A DNA stretch of 64,000 nt from Aliikangiella coralliicola (GCF_007004725.1 NZ_ML660166.1:310001-374000), one strand, 5' to 3'. Counted from the first letter of the stretch, positions 46,698 through 56,604 are shown. The notes: generated by a model not told the origin, from the sequence alone. Numbers and translations are program-made.

Positions 46698-47170
46698 ACA
46701 ACGGCAAATCAGTCATTTGATGCTAAAAACCCGTTTTCGATTAATCCATGAGCAGATTGAATCACTCAGGGCGTTAAAATTATTTTAACTCACCTTATTG
46801 TCAGGATAAAAATAATCAAAAGATTCTACGCTCAATGTATGTTGTCAAAATATCTGCAATAACAACAGACAATAGACGGACTGAAGGATTAGAAAGTGCG
46901 AGTATTCTTAAGAGATATCGATGCGAGTTAACATAACAAAACCGCAAAGGTAGCTTTAATCCCATTGCTCAGTGGCGATGACTCATGAGACGGTTATCTC
47001 AGCTAATGCAGTAGCCAACTCTAAGTCACTATACTAAAAAACAAAATGAACCTATTAGAAGAAGAAAATATCTTTAGCTGGTGAAAGTTTTTTTAACATT
47101 CAATTGCTAAAAATTCGTGCAATATCTGAAAATAACTATTAAACCGGATTACAGTATAAATTTCAGAAGC
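46698..47170. other. Intergenic region, no gene seen
   Basis: About 470 bases between the macB permease and the convergent TonB operon terminator. Stop codons are frequent in all frames, and I see no RNA gene, repeat or obvious terminator for macB. It is AT-rich. Confidence 0.5.
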
Positions 47171-47200
47171 AAAAAAAAACTGGCCAAAGCCAGTTTTTTA
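47171..47200 (-). terminator. Terminator of the TonB2 operon
   Basis: AAAAACTGGC (47175-47184), loop CAAA, GCCAGTTTTT (47189-47198), with A9 on one side and T6 on the other. On the minus strand it gives a strong T-run directly after the TPR gene. It could also stop plus-strand transcripts. Confidence 0.9.
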
Positions 47201-47216
47201 GTTTAAAAACAAAATA

Positions 47217-48512
47217 TTAACACTTTTTATGTTTTTTTCTATCCTTAGCAAAACTAGTCCATTGAATCGAACGCTTTCGGTAGTTTTTATACTTAGAAGC
47301 TCGGTCAAACACTGCAAAAGCGCTATCACAACGACCCATATTAACTAGTGCAACGCCTTTACCGAAAATAGCTCTACCAGCGTCATCTAAACCACCTTTC
47401 TGCAAGGCTTTGTCATACGCAGTAACAGCAGATCCCCAGTTTTCTAAATCACCGTAAAGTTCAGCTTGTCTTAAAAAGCTTTCTCCGTCTTTAGCAATTT
47501 CGGCAGTCTTACCATACGCCACAATCGCCTTTTTAAGCTCGTTACTAACGTGATAATTCGTCGCAACAGCTTTCCAGTTCTTCTCTTCAGGCTTAACAAC
47601 ACCTTTCTTCAAACCTTCTTCCATAATTTGAGCGGCTCGATAAGGAATTTGCTCGAAGCTAAATAGCTGAGACATAAATTTATAGTCAGTCTCTGTCTCA
47701 AAATTACCTTTCAAATAAAACATCTCCATAATCGCTAGAGACTCTTTTGTTTTATCTAACTGCATGTAAATTTGCGACAATTGACGCCAAAAACTCTTCT
47801 CTGTCGGAAAATACTCAACCATTTTCTTCAACATATTGGCAGAACCAATAACGTCTTTAAGTTCCCAATGAAGCGCTAACAACAACTGAAAATAGCTTTT
47901 CTTAGGCGCTTTTTCTGTTTGGGTTGCAAAATATGCAGGACAAAGTGCATCTTTTGTTCGGCCAATATCAGGATCTGCATACATAGCTGAGAGTAAATAA
48001 TAAGCGTTAGCTTTGTCGACATTCGACTTTTTCATCCATTCTTCCATTAATTTAACGCCTTCCTTTTTCTCACCAATGGAATACATCAAACCAGCAACAT
48101 TTTCTCTGATTTGTTGAACTCTATCGTGGGGCAGATTGTTCTCTCCGAATCTTAGTGCGTTTTTGAAATAAGGAAGAGAATCAAGCTGTTTACCTTGCTG
48201 AGCTACAGCGTAGGCAAGCTGGATGTTAACAGTCGCTTTTATATAATCGCTTTTAGCCGATGCAGCCAATTTCTTCAAAATCTCTATCCCTTCAGGATAG
48301 TTACCTTCAGCCATTTTCTCCTGGGCTCGAGTAATACGCTTATGCGTTCTTTCGTCGATACCACGGATTGGTGGTTGAGGTGTTTTTAAATTTTTGTTGA
48401 CGAGCGGCTTACAAACTTTAGTCAGAGACGTGCTGGGAACTTCTGCCGCGTTAACGACAGAAAAACTCGCAGACATCCCTAATAAAGCACCTACTACAAT
48501 AAATTTTTTCAT
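47217..48512 (-). CDS. TPR-repeat periplasmic protein of the TonB2 operon
   Basis: 431 residues with a signal peptide (MKKFIVVGALLGMSASFSVVNA). The rest is helical repeat with TPR features (RAQEKMAEGNYPEGIEILKKLAASAKSDYIKATVNIQLAYAVAQQ, AVTAYDKALQKGGLDDAGRAIFGKGVALVNMGRCDSAFAVFD). Such TPR proteins accompany TtpC-type TonB2 clusters and may couple the complex to receptors. It lies 14 bases after the TonB gene. Confidence 0.85.
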   Translation of the reverse strand: MKKFIVVGALLGMSASFSVVNAAEVPSTSLTKVCKPLVNKNLKTPQPPIRGIDERTHKRITRAQEKMAEGNYPEGIEILKKLAASAKSDYIKATVNIQLAYAVAQQGKQLDSLPYFKNALRFGENNLPHDRVQQIRENVAGLMYSIGEKKEGVKLMEEWMKKSNVDKANAYYLLSAMYADPDIGRTKDALCPAYFATQTEKAPKKSYFQLLLALHWELKDVIGSANMLKKMVEYFPTEKSFWRQLSQIYMQLDKTKESLAIMEMFYLKGNFETETDYKFMSQLFSFEQIPYRAAQIMEEGLKKGVVKPEEKNWKAVATNYHVSNELKKAIVAYGKTAEIAKDGESFLRQAELYGDLENWGSAVTAYDKALQKGGLDDAGRAIFGKGVALVNMGRCDSAFAVFDRASKYKNYRKRSIQWTSFAKDRKKHKKC

Positions 48513-48526
48513 ATCGGATAAACCTT

Positions 48527-49147
48527 CTATTCGCCCAACTTGAATTCCATGGTATAGCGCATATTTGGTTGCTCAATCGCCTTTCCATCAACTACCTTAG
48601 GCTTAAATTTCCATTTGTAGATTGCTTTTCGAGCATCTCTTTCAAATACGCGTTTAGGCTTAGCATCAAGAACCTCGACATCTTTAGGTGTACCATCTGG
48701 CGCAACGGTAAACTGGAATCGAACCCAACCCTCTATACCTTCCATTGCAGCTTTACGTGGGTATCTTGGCTCAATTACCACCATAGGAATTGCATCACCA
48801 TCACCCATACCTTGTGTGCCGGCAACCTGGCCTAAATATGTATCTCCACTTACACCAACTTGTAACTTCGCCATTTTAATATTCATGTTTTGTGGCGTTG
48901 GCTTCTGCACTTTAGCAATTTTTTGCTTTTGTGGCGGAGGCGGATTCTTTGGTGGTGGTGGCTTCTTCGGAATTCTTCGATCACGAATCTTTAATTCGTC
49001 ATCTGGCTCAACCATCGAAATCTGAATAGGCGGTGATTCACTTCTATCTGGTGGCCGAAGCTCGGCTTTAATCAGAAATGCCATCAGGACAAATAGCCCA
49101 AAAGTGACACTTCCACCTATTCCTAAACCAATAAATATTCTTTGCAT
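48527..49147 (-). CDS. TonB2-type energy transducer
   Basis: 206 residues. One N-terminal helix, a Pro-Lys spacer (PKKPPPPKNPPPPQKQK, about 60-77), then the C-terminal TonB domain with YPRKAAMEGIEGWVRFQFTVAPDGTPKDVEVLDAKP and FERDARKAIYKWKFKP. The spacer is short, as in TonB2 proteins. It transfers proton-motive energy to outer-membrane receptors. Adjacent to exbD with a 1-base gap. Confidence 0.95.
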   Translation of the reverse strand: MQRIFIGLGIGGSVTFGLFVLMAFLIKAELRPPDRSESPPIQISMVEPDDELKIRDRRIPKKPPPPKNPPPPQKQKIAKVQKPTPQNMNIKMAKLQVGVSGDTYLGQVAGTQGMGDGDAIPMVVIEPRYPRKAAMEGIEGWVRFQFTVAPDGTPKDVEVLDAKPKRVFERDARKAIYKWKFKPKVVDGKAIEQPNMRYTMEFKLGE

Positions 49148-49148
49148 A

Positions 49149-49550
49149 TTAGTTCTCCGCTGCTACTGAGATGTTTTGAACTCCCGCTTTCTTAGCTGCA
49201 TCAATTACATCAAGAAGAACGCCAGAATTTCCTCGCATATCAGCTTGGATTACCACTGTACTTTCAGGATTCTCTAAAAGCATATTCTCGATAGTGGAAC
49301 GAACAGAGTCTTTTTCTACTTTGCGCTTTTGCATATAGATCTCGCCCTGCTCAGTAATACCAACAAAAATATTTGCTTTAGGTTTCTTCACCGCAGTGGT
49401 CGCTGATGGCTTCAAAATGTCAACACCAGCTTCTTTTACAAAAGAGGTTGTAACAATAAAGAAGATCAGCATGATGAATACGATGTCTAGCATCGGAGTC
49501 ATATCAATCGCTGCTTCTTCCTCTTTTGGTTTTAAACTCTTTTTAGCCAT
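49149..49550 (-). CDS. exbD: ExbD-type biopolymer transport protein
   Basis: 133 residues. A single helix with the essential Asp (IDMTPMLDIVFIMLIFFIVTTSF), then a periplasmic domain. It forms the proton channel with ExbB. It follows the ExbB gene by 15 bases. Confidence 0.95.
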   Translation of the reverse strand: MAKKSLKPKEEEAAIDMTPMLDIVFIMLIFFIVTTSFVKEAGVDILKPSATTAVKKPKANIFVGITEQGEIYMQKRKVEKDSVRSTIENMLLENPESTVVIQADMRGNSGVLLDVIDAAKKAGVQNISVAAEN

Positions 49551-49565
49551 GAAATGATTCCTTCG

Positions 49566-50090
49566 CTATTGGTGGGGCATATGATCAGCAAGTTCTTGAG
49601 CGTGAACATTTGCTGAATACTCTAATCTGGAGCTGATAAACAGCCCAGACAGTGCCGCGACCATACCGGCCATTGTAGGAATTGTAGCCTGTGTAATCCC
49701 CGCAGCCATTAAGCGAGCATTACCAGTACCAGACAAAGCCATAATTTCAAACACGCCCACCATTCCAGTTACTGTGCCTAACAATCCAATCATTGGACAG
49801 ATTGATACGATTGTCTTAATTACCAATAAACCGGAGTGAAGCTTTTCTTTCATTTGAGAAATCCAAGCTTCTCTTATTCTGTGAGCCTGCCACGACGTGG
49901 TGTCTTTTCGAGATTCCCATTTAGCAATCAACAAACGTGATTGTCTAGGGAAGGTATGAGAAAAATACCACAAACGTTCAATGATCATTGTCCACATTAC
50001 AATTAGCGCTGCTGCGATGAACCATAACACATCTCCACCCGCTTCAAAGAAGCGGATGACTGTATCGTATAGGTCTTCGAAAAATAGCAT
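49566..50090 (-). CDS. exbB: ExbB/TolQ-type proton channel protein
   Basis: 174 residues with three helices. The conserved IVSICPMIGLLGTVTGMVGVFEIMA and AGITQATIPTMAGMVAALSGLFIS are the ExbB/TolQ core. It is the short, TtpC-partner form of ExbB. It is 4 bases from the preceding gene. Confidence 0.93.
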   Translation of the reverse strand: MLFFEDLYDTVIRFFEAGGDVLWFIAAALIVMWTMIIERLWYFSHTFPRQSRLLIAKWESRKDTTSWQAHRIREAWISQMKEKLHSGLLVIKTIVSICPMIGLLGTVTGMVGVFEIMALSGTGNARLMAAGITQATIPTMAGMVAALSGLFISSRLEYSANVHAQELADHMPHQ

Positions 50091-50094
50091 CTAA

Positions 50095-51474
50095 TTAAGC
50101 TCCTGCTTCTTCTTCATGCTGAGCAATTAAACCAGTGCTTTGCTCTTCTAGCGTGTGAATTAAGCCTTTAGAAATGCCCGATACAACACTGTGGGTAAGA
50201 ATTAGAGGTAATGCCGCAACAATTCCAAGAACAGTTGTAATCAACGCTGAAGAAATACCACCAGCCATGATCTTCGGATCACCTGTACCGTATAGCGTGA
50301 TGCTTTGGAATGTTTCGATCATACCTGTCACCGTACCAAGTAGTCCCATCAAAGGTGCTACTGCCGCGAATACCTTAATAATTGTGATACCGCGTTCAAT
50401 TCTTGGTGTTTCTTTTAAGACAGCTTCGTCGAGTTTAAGTTCGAGATTCTCAACATCGTCATCTTTATTAGCAAGGTAAACTGCCATAATACGCCCAAGC
50501 GGGTTGTTTCCTGGAGTGCTTGATTTCGCTTGTGCATTCATTTTTCCACGTAGTGAAAGTAGCGTGAATAAACGCTCAAGTACGATTAACAAGCCTATTA
50601 ATAAAACCACACCAATAGCAGTTCCTACCGGACCAGCGTAGTTTTGTACACGCTCTGGCCAAGATTCCCGCTTCACCTCTTGAGTCAAGATATTTCCACG
50701 AGAAGGATCAAGCGCCAGTGCAGCATAGCCGCTAGAGGTACTTAGATAAGGGTCAACCATACCAAGGAAACGTGGAACAGGCTGTCTGTTCAACTGCTTG
50801 ATATCTTGCTTATCGTAATCAAATACTAAGTATTCGCCGTCTGACACCAAATTAAATACACCAACTCTTGAGATAGTGCGAGGCTCGGAACGACCTTCGG
50901 TATTGATGATATCACCGGAGAACTTTACAACTTTTCCTTGCTCAGTCATTTCATTCTGCATTTCAACCCACAGGCTACGAATTTCAGGAATTTGAGGAAA
51001 TTCTTTCGCTTGGGCCAAGGTCTCCAAAAGTTCATAACGACCAGCGTACTGAGCACTTACAATTGAACGTCTAAAACGCGCTGCAGTATCACCCGCAACT
51101 TGACGAACAACACCAACCATTTCACCAAGGGTACCAGCTTTCAAATGAAGCTCATCTTCCATTTCAGAAAGTCGCTTTTCATTGGCTTCGTATTGCGCCT
51201 TAAGACGGTTCATACGATCTTCTTCTGCTTTTTTCTCAGCCAGAGCTTGATTTAGTAGGGCTCTTTGGCGATTTCGATCTCTTAAGAAAATAGCTTCTCT
51301 TTCTTTATTAACATTGGTTTGGCGAATCTTATTTTGTTTAACAAGTTTCAGAAGTTCATCTAGCGTCTGCGCAGCAGGAGGCTCAACAGCGCCAAGGTTT
51401 TTTTGTTCGGCAGCAGAAATATTAACCGCTGCTCCCGCCAAAACGGCAGCGATAAGGATATTCTTTAATTTCAT
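50095..51474 (-). CDS. TtpC-like MotA/TolQ/ExbB protein with coiled-coil N-terminus
   Basis: 459 residues. Signal peptide, a long coiled coil (about 35-125, REAIFLRDRNRQRALLNQAL), a periplasmic domain, one helix near 285-305, then the ExbB core (VAPLMGLLGTVTGMIETFQSI, MAGGISSALITTVLGIVAALPLIL). This is the TtpC architecture described for Vibrio TonB2, which requires a third ExbB-like partner. It is 1 base from the upstream DUF3450 gene. Confidence 0.93.
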   Translation of the reverse strand: MKLKNILIAAVLAGAAVNISAAEQKNLGAVEPPAAQTLDELLKLVKQNKIRQTNVNKEREAIFLRDRNRQRALLNQALAEKKAEEDRMNRLKAQYEANEKRLSEMEDELHLKAGTLGEMVGVVRQVAGDTAARFRRSIVSAQYAGRYELLETLAQAKEFPQIPEIRSLWVEMQNEMTEQGKVVKFSGDIINTEGRSEPRTISRVGVFNLVSDGEYLVFDYDKQDIKQLNRQPVPRFLGMVDPYLSTSSGYAALALDPSRGNILTQEVKRESWPERVQNYAGPVGTAIGVVLLIGLLIVLERLFTLLSLRGKMNAQAKSSTPGNNPLGRIMAVYLANKDDDVENLELKLDEAVLKETPRIERGITIIKVFAAVAPLMGLLGTVTGMIETFQSITLYGTGDPKIMAGGISSALITTVLGIVAALPLILTHSVVSGISKGLIHTLEEQSTGLIAQHEEEAGA

Positions 51475-51475
51475 T

Positions 51476-52258
51476 TTAGTTAGCCCCTTTTGCTGCTGGT
51501 ACTGGTAATTTGATAAGTTCTGGTGCAGCTTGTTTGTTTGCCATTTTTATCGCGACTTCAATCGATCTGATATATTCGTTATCCAACGCCTCGAATTGAC
51601 CACTATCGGGATTGTAGTAGCCTGCATTTTGACCATCAAGTGTGAGGTAAACTAGCAAAACACGCCCAAATCGTAAGAAGTCGACTTGTTTTTCTCCAGC
51701 GCTAGTCTGAATTTTGTCCTTATACGAATCGATCGATTCACCGTATGAAATTTCGGTTTGATAGGCTTCAAGAATTTTTCGATACTTCTCTGAGTTGGAA
51801 ATATCAGCTCGGAGCATATTGTTTTTAAGTGCTTCAACCCTGTTTTTACGCTCTTCGGCTTTAAATGGAAGGTCAAGTTGAACGAACTTGTCAAGAGAAG
51901 CGATCATTTCGTTCATCAACGGGATAACGCCTCTTTCAGTAGTATCAATCGTATCCATTTGATTTTGAATAGAAAGCATTTCTTTTTCTTGAGAGGCTAT
52001 GATGTTTTCAAGCGAGTTATTATATATTTTTAAGCTCTCAATAATTCTTAAGGTATTTTTATATTCAGCCGACAATTCGAGAGTTTTTTCAGCAAACCTG
52101 TCGACTTTTTGCTGGGACTTGGCTGAAGCAGCAGTGACCTGCTTTTCGATAGCGATAGACTGATCAACCGGGTTTGCAAAAGCACCACCCGCCAAAAATA
52201 GAGCTATCATTCCAGAAAATGCAGCTCGTGTTAGACTTATGTTATTGCGATTAAGCAT
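51476..52258 (-). CDS. DUF3450 periplasmic coiled-coil protein of the TonB2 complex
   Basis: 260 residues with a signal peptide (IALFLAGGAFANP). The body is a long coiled coil (about 40-110, LSAEYKNTLRIIESLKIYNNSLENIIAS), then a globular part with FLRFGRVLLVYLTLDGQNAGYYNPDSGQFEAL, the DUF3450 hallmark. In TonB2 clusters it precedes TtpC. First gene of the six-gene operon. Confidence 0.9.
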   Translation of the reverse strand: MLNRNNISLTRAAFSGMIALFLAGGAFANPVDQSIAIEKQVTAASAKSQQKVDRFAEKTLELSAEYKNTLRIIESLKIYNNSLENIIASQEKEMLSIQNQMDTIDTTERGVIPLMNEMIASLDKFVQLDLPFKAEERKNRVEALKNNMLRADISNSEKYRKILEAYQTEISYGESIDSYKDKIQTSAGEKQVDFLRFGRVLLVYLTLDGQNAGYYNPDSGQFEALDNEYIRSIEVAIKMANKQAAPELIKLPVPAAKGAN

Positions 52259-52934
52259 GTGACTTCCTAATTATTTTTAGGGTTGAAAATAAAAACGATA
52301 TAGCTTTTAACTTATTGATATTACGAATAAATCCGAACCATAGAAGTATTTAGTTATTATCACGGCCCAAATTATTAAAACTCGTACAGTGCGTCTGTAG
52401 TAGCCCCAAACGCACGATAACGCCGACTATAAACATAATATTTATGTGAGTCAATCGGTTATCCCTAGCTAAATCATATTTTTCGCTTATTTTTTAGGGT
52501 TTTTTAGACTCATTAATAACGCGCTAAATAATTTCAAACGTAGGATAAAAGAAATGGGGTTACCTCCCTGAATATAAATGAATTGGTTATTTCGAATAGC
52601 AGAATACTCTTTGAAAAATAAATAGGTGGAGCCTAATTTTATTACTATCAATTAAATAAAAATTAAACTAAAAATTCAGTCAGTGCTTTAAACACAATAA
52701 AAGCGAGCCTCAACTGGTCGCACCAGTAAACTAAAAGATAAACAACATCGAAGAATTATATTGTCATTTTCTAAGTTAGAACTAAATATTTTTTTATTCA
52801 AAAAATTAAACGAAATTCAATCTTTTTCGAAAACTAGTCTAGTCGATAAACTGATTTTTTGCGATTAAATCAACAATAAATTAGGTTGTGCTTTTTTCTC
52901 TAAAGATCTTGTCCAACCTTTTAAAATTTGTCAC
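52259..52934. other. Long AT-rich gap, TonB2 promoter region
   Basis: 676 bases between the TonB2 operon and the radical SAM gene, both on the minus strand. It must hold the TonB2 promoter and the end of the radical SAM transcript. I see one short perfect inverted repeat (ACTGGT 52713-52718 and ACCAGT 52722-52727). I found no RNA gene and no short precursor-peptide frame with a ribosome-binding site on either strand. Confidence 0.5.
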
Positions 52935-55517
52935 TTAACTTGCGTCGTTGACATGAGGCAATTGGCTAAAGTCTGATGTTGACTTTGCCCTGGCAATTGA
53001 AGATCTGATTTCCCAGAAAAACTGGTGAGAGTCATACTGTAGATATTGAGAATTAATATTTGCCATTCCGTCGGGATCATCAAAAACAATCTCTCCTTTC
53101 GCATAGTTAATCAGTTTTTCGGAGTTTCGAATTCCTCTAGAATTATTTGCATGAAAATAAGCTTCAAAATCATGCGAAAGTTTTGTCGAAATCGGGTAAG
53201 TAATAAACTCATCGGGCATTGCTAGTTCATTAACGAGTAACACCGTATCGAATGCACTATCTCTCAAGATGCCATATTTGCTTTCGCAAAACTTCGCGAT
53301 TTCATCGTAAAAAAAACGCCATCCTCCAGGCATTATTTTGTCAACTTCAAAATACTTTAGCGCAAATGTAATTCTCGGAAAGCGCGTGGTATTACTTTCT
53401 ACTACCTCGGCCAGCGAACTTAAAAAGTCAATCGCTTTGATATTATGATCCCACTGCAAGAAACGAAGTACGTAGCGCAATAAAGAGTAGCCATCGGCAA
53501 TAGTATAAATGCGATAGAATGTTTTCATAAATTGCAAATCGCTTTTCGAATAACTATAGGTTGAAACCAAAAAGTCATCTTTATCAATTTCTATTTGATA
53601 TTTTTGCATATATTCTGGATCTGCCATCGGACTATTCGGTAACAATTGTGTGGGATAAGCCTTTACTGAAACATCTCTTTCAAAATACCGCTGCAGATCG
53701 TTTTTAAATGCATCCACGGTTATCCCTGGCAAACCTAACATCAAATCAGTCGAAAGAGGTAACTTTAACTCAGAAAATATTTGGCTGAGTTCGTCATACT
53801 TTTCTGTTTTGATATTTTTTCTCTTGATAACTTCTAATGTCTTCACATCAGTCGTTTGAATAGAAATTACTCCCTGGCTAATAATTCCACCTTTAGTAAA
53901 TATCTTAATTATTTCAGCCAATCGCCAAGTGGTATTCTTTGTATAGTTAACGACAACCTCTTGTGGGAATTGGTATTGTCCTTTCATTTTTACAATGAAC
54001 TCTGACAACTCAATATCTCGATCGTACAATCCAAAATTTGCATCAGCAATCCAAAGAACTCTCACATTGTTTCGCGCAATCCACTCTATTTCTTGTTTCA
54101 CTCTTTCCAAGTCGAACTTGCGTATTTTTTGATTGGTTGCTGAGCCCCAGTCGCAAAAAGTACATTTAAAAGGGCATCCTCGATTCGACTCAATAATAGC
54201 TGCATCAACGTTACCACCGTACAAATCAAAATATCCTTTGTTGTAAGGAGAAGGAATTGAGTCTGGTTCTTTCAACCGATTCCGAGCCTCGGTTCTATAA
54301 ACTTGATTATTTTCCGCTTTATAATTTCGATAGGTAATTCCTGTAACATTTTTTAAATTTTCTGCGCCATAAGATATCGCTCCACTTTTATTTTTAAATA
54401 AGCACTCCAATACTTCATTAATTGTTACCTCCCCCTCTCCATGAACTGCGATATCAACCGACTTGTTTTTAATAAAAAACTCAGCACATTTTTTCTCGTA
54501 GTTAGGTGTGCTAGGACCGCCATGAATTGTCAAATTACCATTCATGTGCTGTTTTACAATTTCAGATATTTTTAGATTCGTTTCGAGCGACCACATATAG
54601 TTCGAAAAAAGCCAAACTCCATTTCCAAATTTTCTGTATGGACCATTAAGGAATTTATCTGGTGAAAGATAGGTGATAGGAACCAAACAATATTTATCTA
54701 AAAGAGCGCCATTTTTATATTCGCTAATTGCACTAAAAATCATTCCTAATGCTAATGGGTAGTGGTTCTCCATATGCGGAACAAAATAAATTGGAATTTT
54801 GCCATTGAGTTCCAACTCTTCCCAAGAAGTGACATCGGTGCTGTTAGAATAGTTAACCCGATTTCGATTGGCTGTCGGCATTGGGCTTGATTGATCATTT
54901 TGTATTGCTGTCTCGTTTTTTTCGACTAGTAACAAACCAAACGCTATCATTGAAGCGATGCTACTTCTAACTTCTTTTTCTTCAGCTGAAAAAAGTCTCT
55001 GGCTGATAATATCAGCTACTGTCTTACCGCTAGAAAAAGAAAGTAGTATTAGTGTTTCCTCTAAAGTCAGTACAACAGAATCTCTAAGCAACGAAGACCA
55101 AATTTTAAATCCTGAATCACAAATCGTTAAGGAAAAATTCATACCTAATTTCAGGATACTCACATCACTGATATTTAAATTGGTATTATCTGTTTGCAGA
55201 CTAATACCCAGGGTTTCATTTTTTTGATACTTCGATGGATGCTCTAGTAAAAGTTTACTTTGAATAAAGTGGCTAATACGTTGATAAATTTGCTCTAAAG
55301 GAATATTTGAACCAAGCCCTTTTACTAACTCGTTTGTCTGAAAAATTTTTGCTGCAACTTCTGGATGACGGCTCGAAGCAAAAAGAGACAACAGAATTAA
55401 ATCGGGAATAACGAGAGTGAGAGGATTAAGCTCGCCAGAAAGATCTGCTGCAAAAATTTGTCCATTTTTATGAAGAATCGTGACTTGGGGATTGACTTCA
55501 AATTGTTGACTATTCAC
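52935..55517 (-). CDS. Cobalamin-type radical SAM protein with PqqD-like N-terminus
   Basis: 860 residues. Residues ~1-95 and ~115-200 each look like a PqqD-type winged fold. Residues ~240-375 resemble a cobalamin-binding Rossmann domain (LTIHGGPSTPNY, VDIAVHGEGEVTINEVLECL) without the DxHxxG motif. Residues ~435-660 are a radical SAM barrel with the cluster cysteines C448, C452, C455 in NRGCPFKCTFCDWG, and LPLSTDLMLGLPGI. It would cleave SAM to a deoxyadenosyl radical. The PqqD-like domains suggest a peptide substrate. No precursor is visible. It lies 32 bases after a methyltransferase gene. Confidence 0.8.
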   Translation of the reverse strand: MNSQQFEVNPQVTILHKNGQIFAADLSGELNPLTLVIPDLILLSLFASSRHPEVAAKIFQTNELVKGLGSNIPLEQIYQRISHFIQSKLLLEHPSKYQKNETLGISLQTDNTNLNISDVSILKLGMNFSLTICDSGFKIWSSLLRDSVVLTLEETLILLSFSSGKTVADIISQRLFSAEEKEVRSSIASMIAFGLLLVEKNETAIQNDQSSPMPTANRNRVNYSNSTDVTSWEELELNGKIPIYFVPHMENHYPLALGMIFSAISEYKNGALLDKYCLVPITYLSPDKFLNGPYRKFGNGVWLFSNYMWSLETNLKISEIVKQHMNGNLTIHGGPSTPNYEKKCAEFFIKNKSVDIAVHGEGEVTINEVLECLFKNKSGAISYGAENLKNVTGITYRNYKAENNQVYRTEARNRLKEPDSIPSPYNKGYFDLYGGNVDAAIIESNRGCPFKCTFCDWGSATNQKIRKFDLERVKQEIEWIARNNVRVLWIADANFGLYDRDIELSEFIVKMKGQYQFPQEVVVNYTKNTTWRLAEIIKIFTKGGIISQGVISIQTTDVKTLEVIKRKNIKTEKYDELSQIFSELKLPLSTDLMLGLPGITVDAFKNDLQRYFERDVSVKAYPTQLLPNSPMADPEYMQKYQIEIDKDDFLVSTYSYSKSDLQFMKTFYRIYTIADGYSLLRYVLRFLQWDHNIKAIDFLSSLAEVVESNTTRFPRITFALKYFEVDKIMPGGWRFFYDEIAKFCESKYGILRDSAFDTVLLVNELAMPDEFITYPISTKLSHDFEAYFHANNSRGIRNSEKLINYAKGEIVFDDPDGMANINSQYLQYDSHQFFWEIRSSIARAKSTSDFSQLPHVNDAS

Positions 55518-55549
55518 ATCAGTTCCTCAGTAACCAGTTAAATCAATAT

Positions 55550-56491
55550 TTATTCTGGCTTAATAAATTTATAGAAGTTTCCTGCATTATGACTACCAGC
55601 TTGCAATATTTCTCCTTGCTGAACCAAATTCAACCCTTTCTCCTGGAAAACAAGGTACCAGTCAGGGTTTTCTTTGATTTTATTTGAAACTCCTAAAACA
55701 TCTTGAAGGCGCGCGAAAGCAAATATATGTTGTTGATAAATAAACCTGATTTCGTCTTTATGCTTATCTAGCTCGCCTTTGTCGGTTATAATAATTTTCT
55801 GCATAAATCCAAGAACACCAGCCAGTAGTTCGCTTTGGCTCTTAGCAAAGTTTTCATTGACTTTTTTAAATGCTTTTTTGATTTTTCTCACCATGTCTCG
55901 GTGACTGCTTCTACCTTCAAGATAAGCAGCTAAGGCAGAAAAAACACCGGCTTTTTGCAGCAGACTGTAGTCTTCTTTTTCCTGCTCCATCGTACTTAAA
56001 ATAGCCGTCGAACTTGCGTGACTAATAAAGACAAAATGCGCGCCCGGCTTTAGAAGTCGGCAGACCTGGATGGCAACCTGCTCCCAATCACAATACTCGA
56101 TTCCATACTGACTGGTAATAAGATCAAATCTATCAGACTGTAAACTTATATCTTCAACTTTGCACTCGCCGATAAAATTAACTGCTTGTAACAGCTCTTC
56201 TAAATGTGAGTATTTCGATAGTATGCTGTTTTTAGAAATCTTTGCAGCATCAACTCCAGTAATATCCATCTGCAACTGATTAGCTTGAGAATACTTTGCC
56301 GCAAGCAATGCGATCGCGCCGTTACCGGTACAGAGATCTAAAATGTGGCTCTTTGGAGAAGAAAGTAATGAGAAAGCACTCTTCCAAAGACTTGCGATTT
56401 CACCATCGTAGTTTTCCAGGAAATCCTGGGGTAATGATGTTAGGTTTCCTCCTTGCCAATAATTACTCCAATGACTCAAATTCTTATTCAT
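55550..56491 (-). CDS. SAM-dependent methyltransferase paired with the radical SAM gene
   Basis: 313 residues. Class I core with motif I ILDLCTGNGAIALLAAKYS (50-68), ITGVDAAKIS, FDLITSQYGIEYCDW (motif IV) and RLLKPGAHFVFISHAS. The C-terminal ~150 residues are helical and not recognised. First gene of a two-gene unit with the radical SAM protein; the shared operon suggests they modify the same substrate. Confidence 0.83.
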   Translation of the reverse strand: MNKNLSHWSNYWQGGNLTSLPQDFLENYDGEIASLWKSAFSLLSSPKSHILDLCTGNGAIALLAAKYSQANQLQMDITGVDAAKISKNSILSKYSHLEELLQAVNFIGECKVEDISLQSDRFDLITSQYGIEYCDWEQVAIQVCRLLKPGAHFVFISHASSTAILSTMEQEKEDYSLLQKAGVFSALAAYLEGRSSHRDMVRKIKKAFKKVNENFAKSQSELLAGVLGFMQKIIITDKGELDKHKDEIRFIYQQHIFAFARLQDVLGVSNKIKENPDWYLVFQEKGLNLVQQGEILQAGSHNAGNFYKFIKPE

Positions 56492-56604
56492 AAATGCGAG
56501 GCAACTCAGTTTTTCAGTTCGTTTAAGGGATTATAGCGCGAATTTCGACAGTCAATTCTCTTCAGAGAGAATTTTCCCTGCTGAGCTTTTTGGTTCTGAT
56601 CTTT

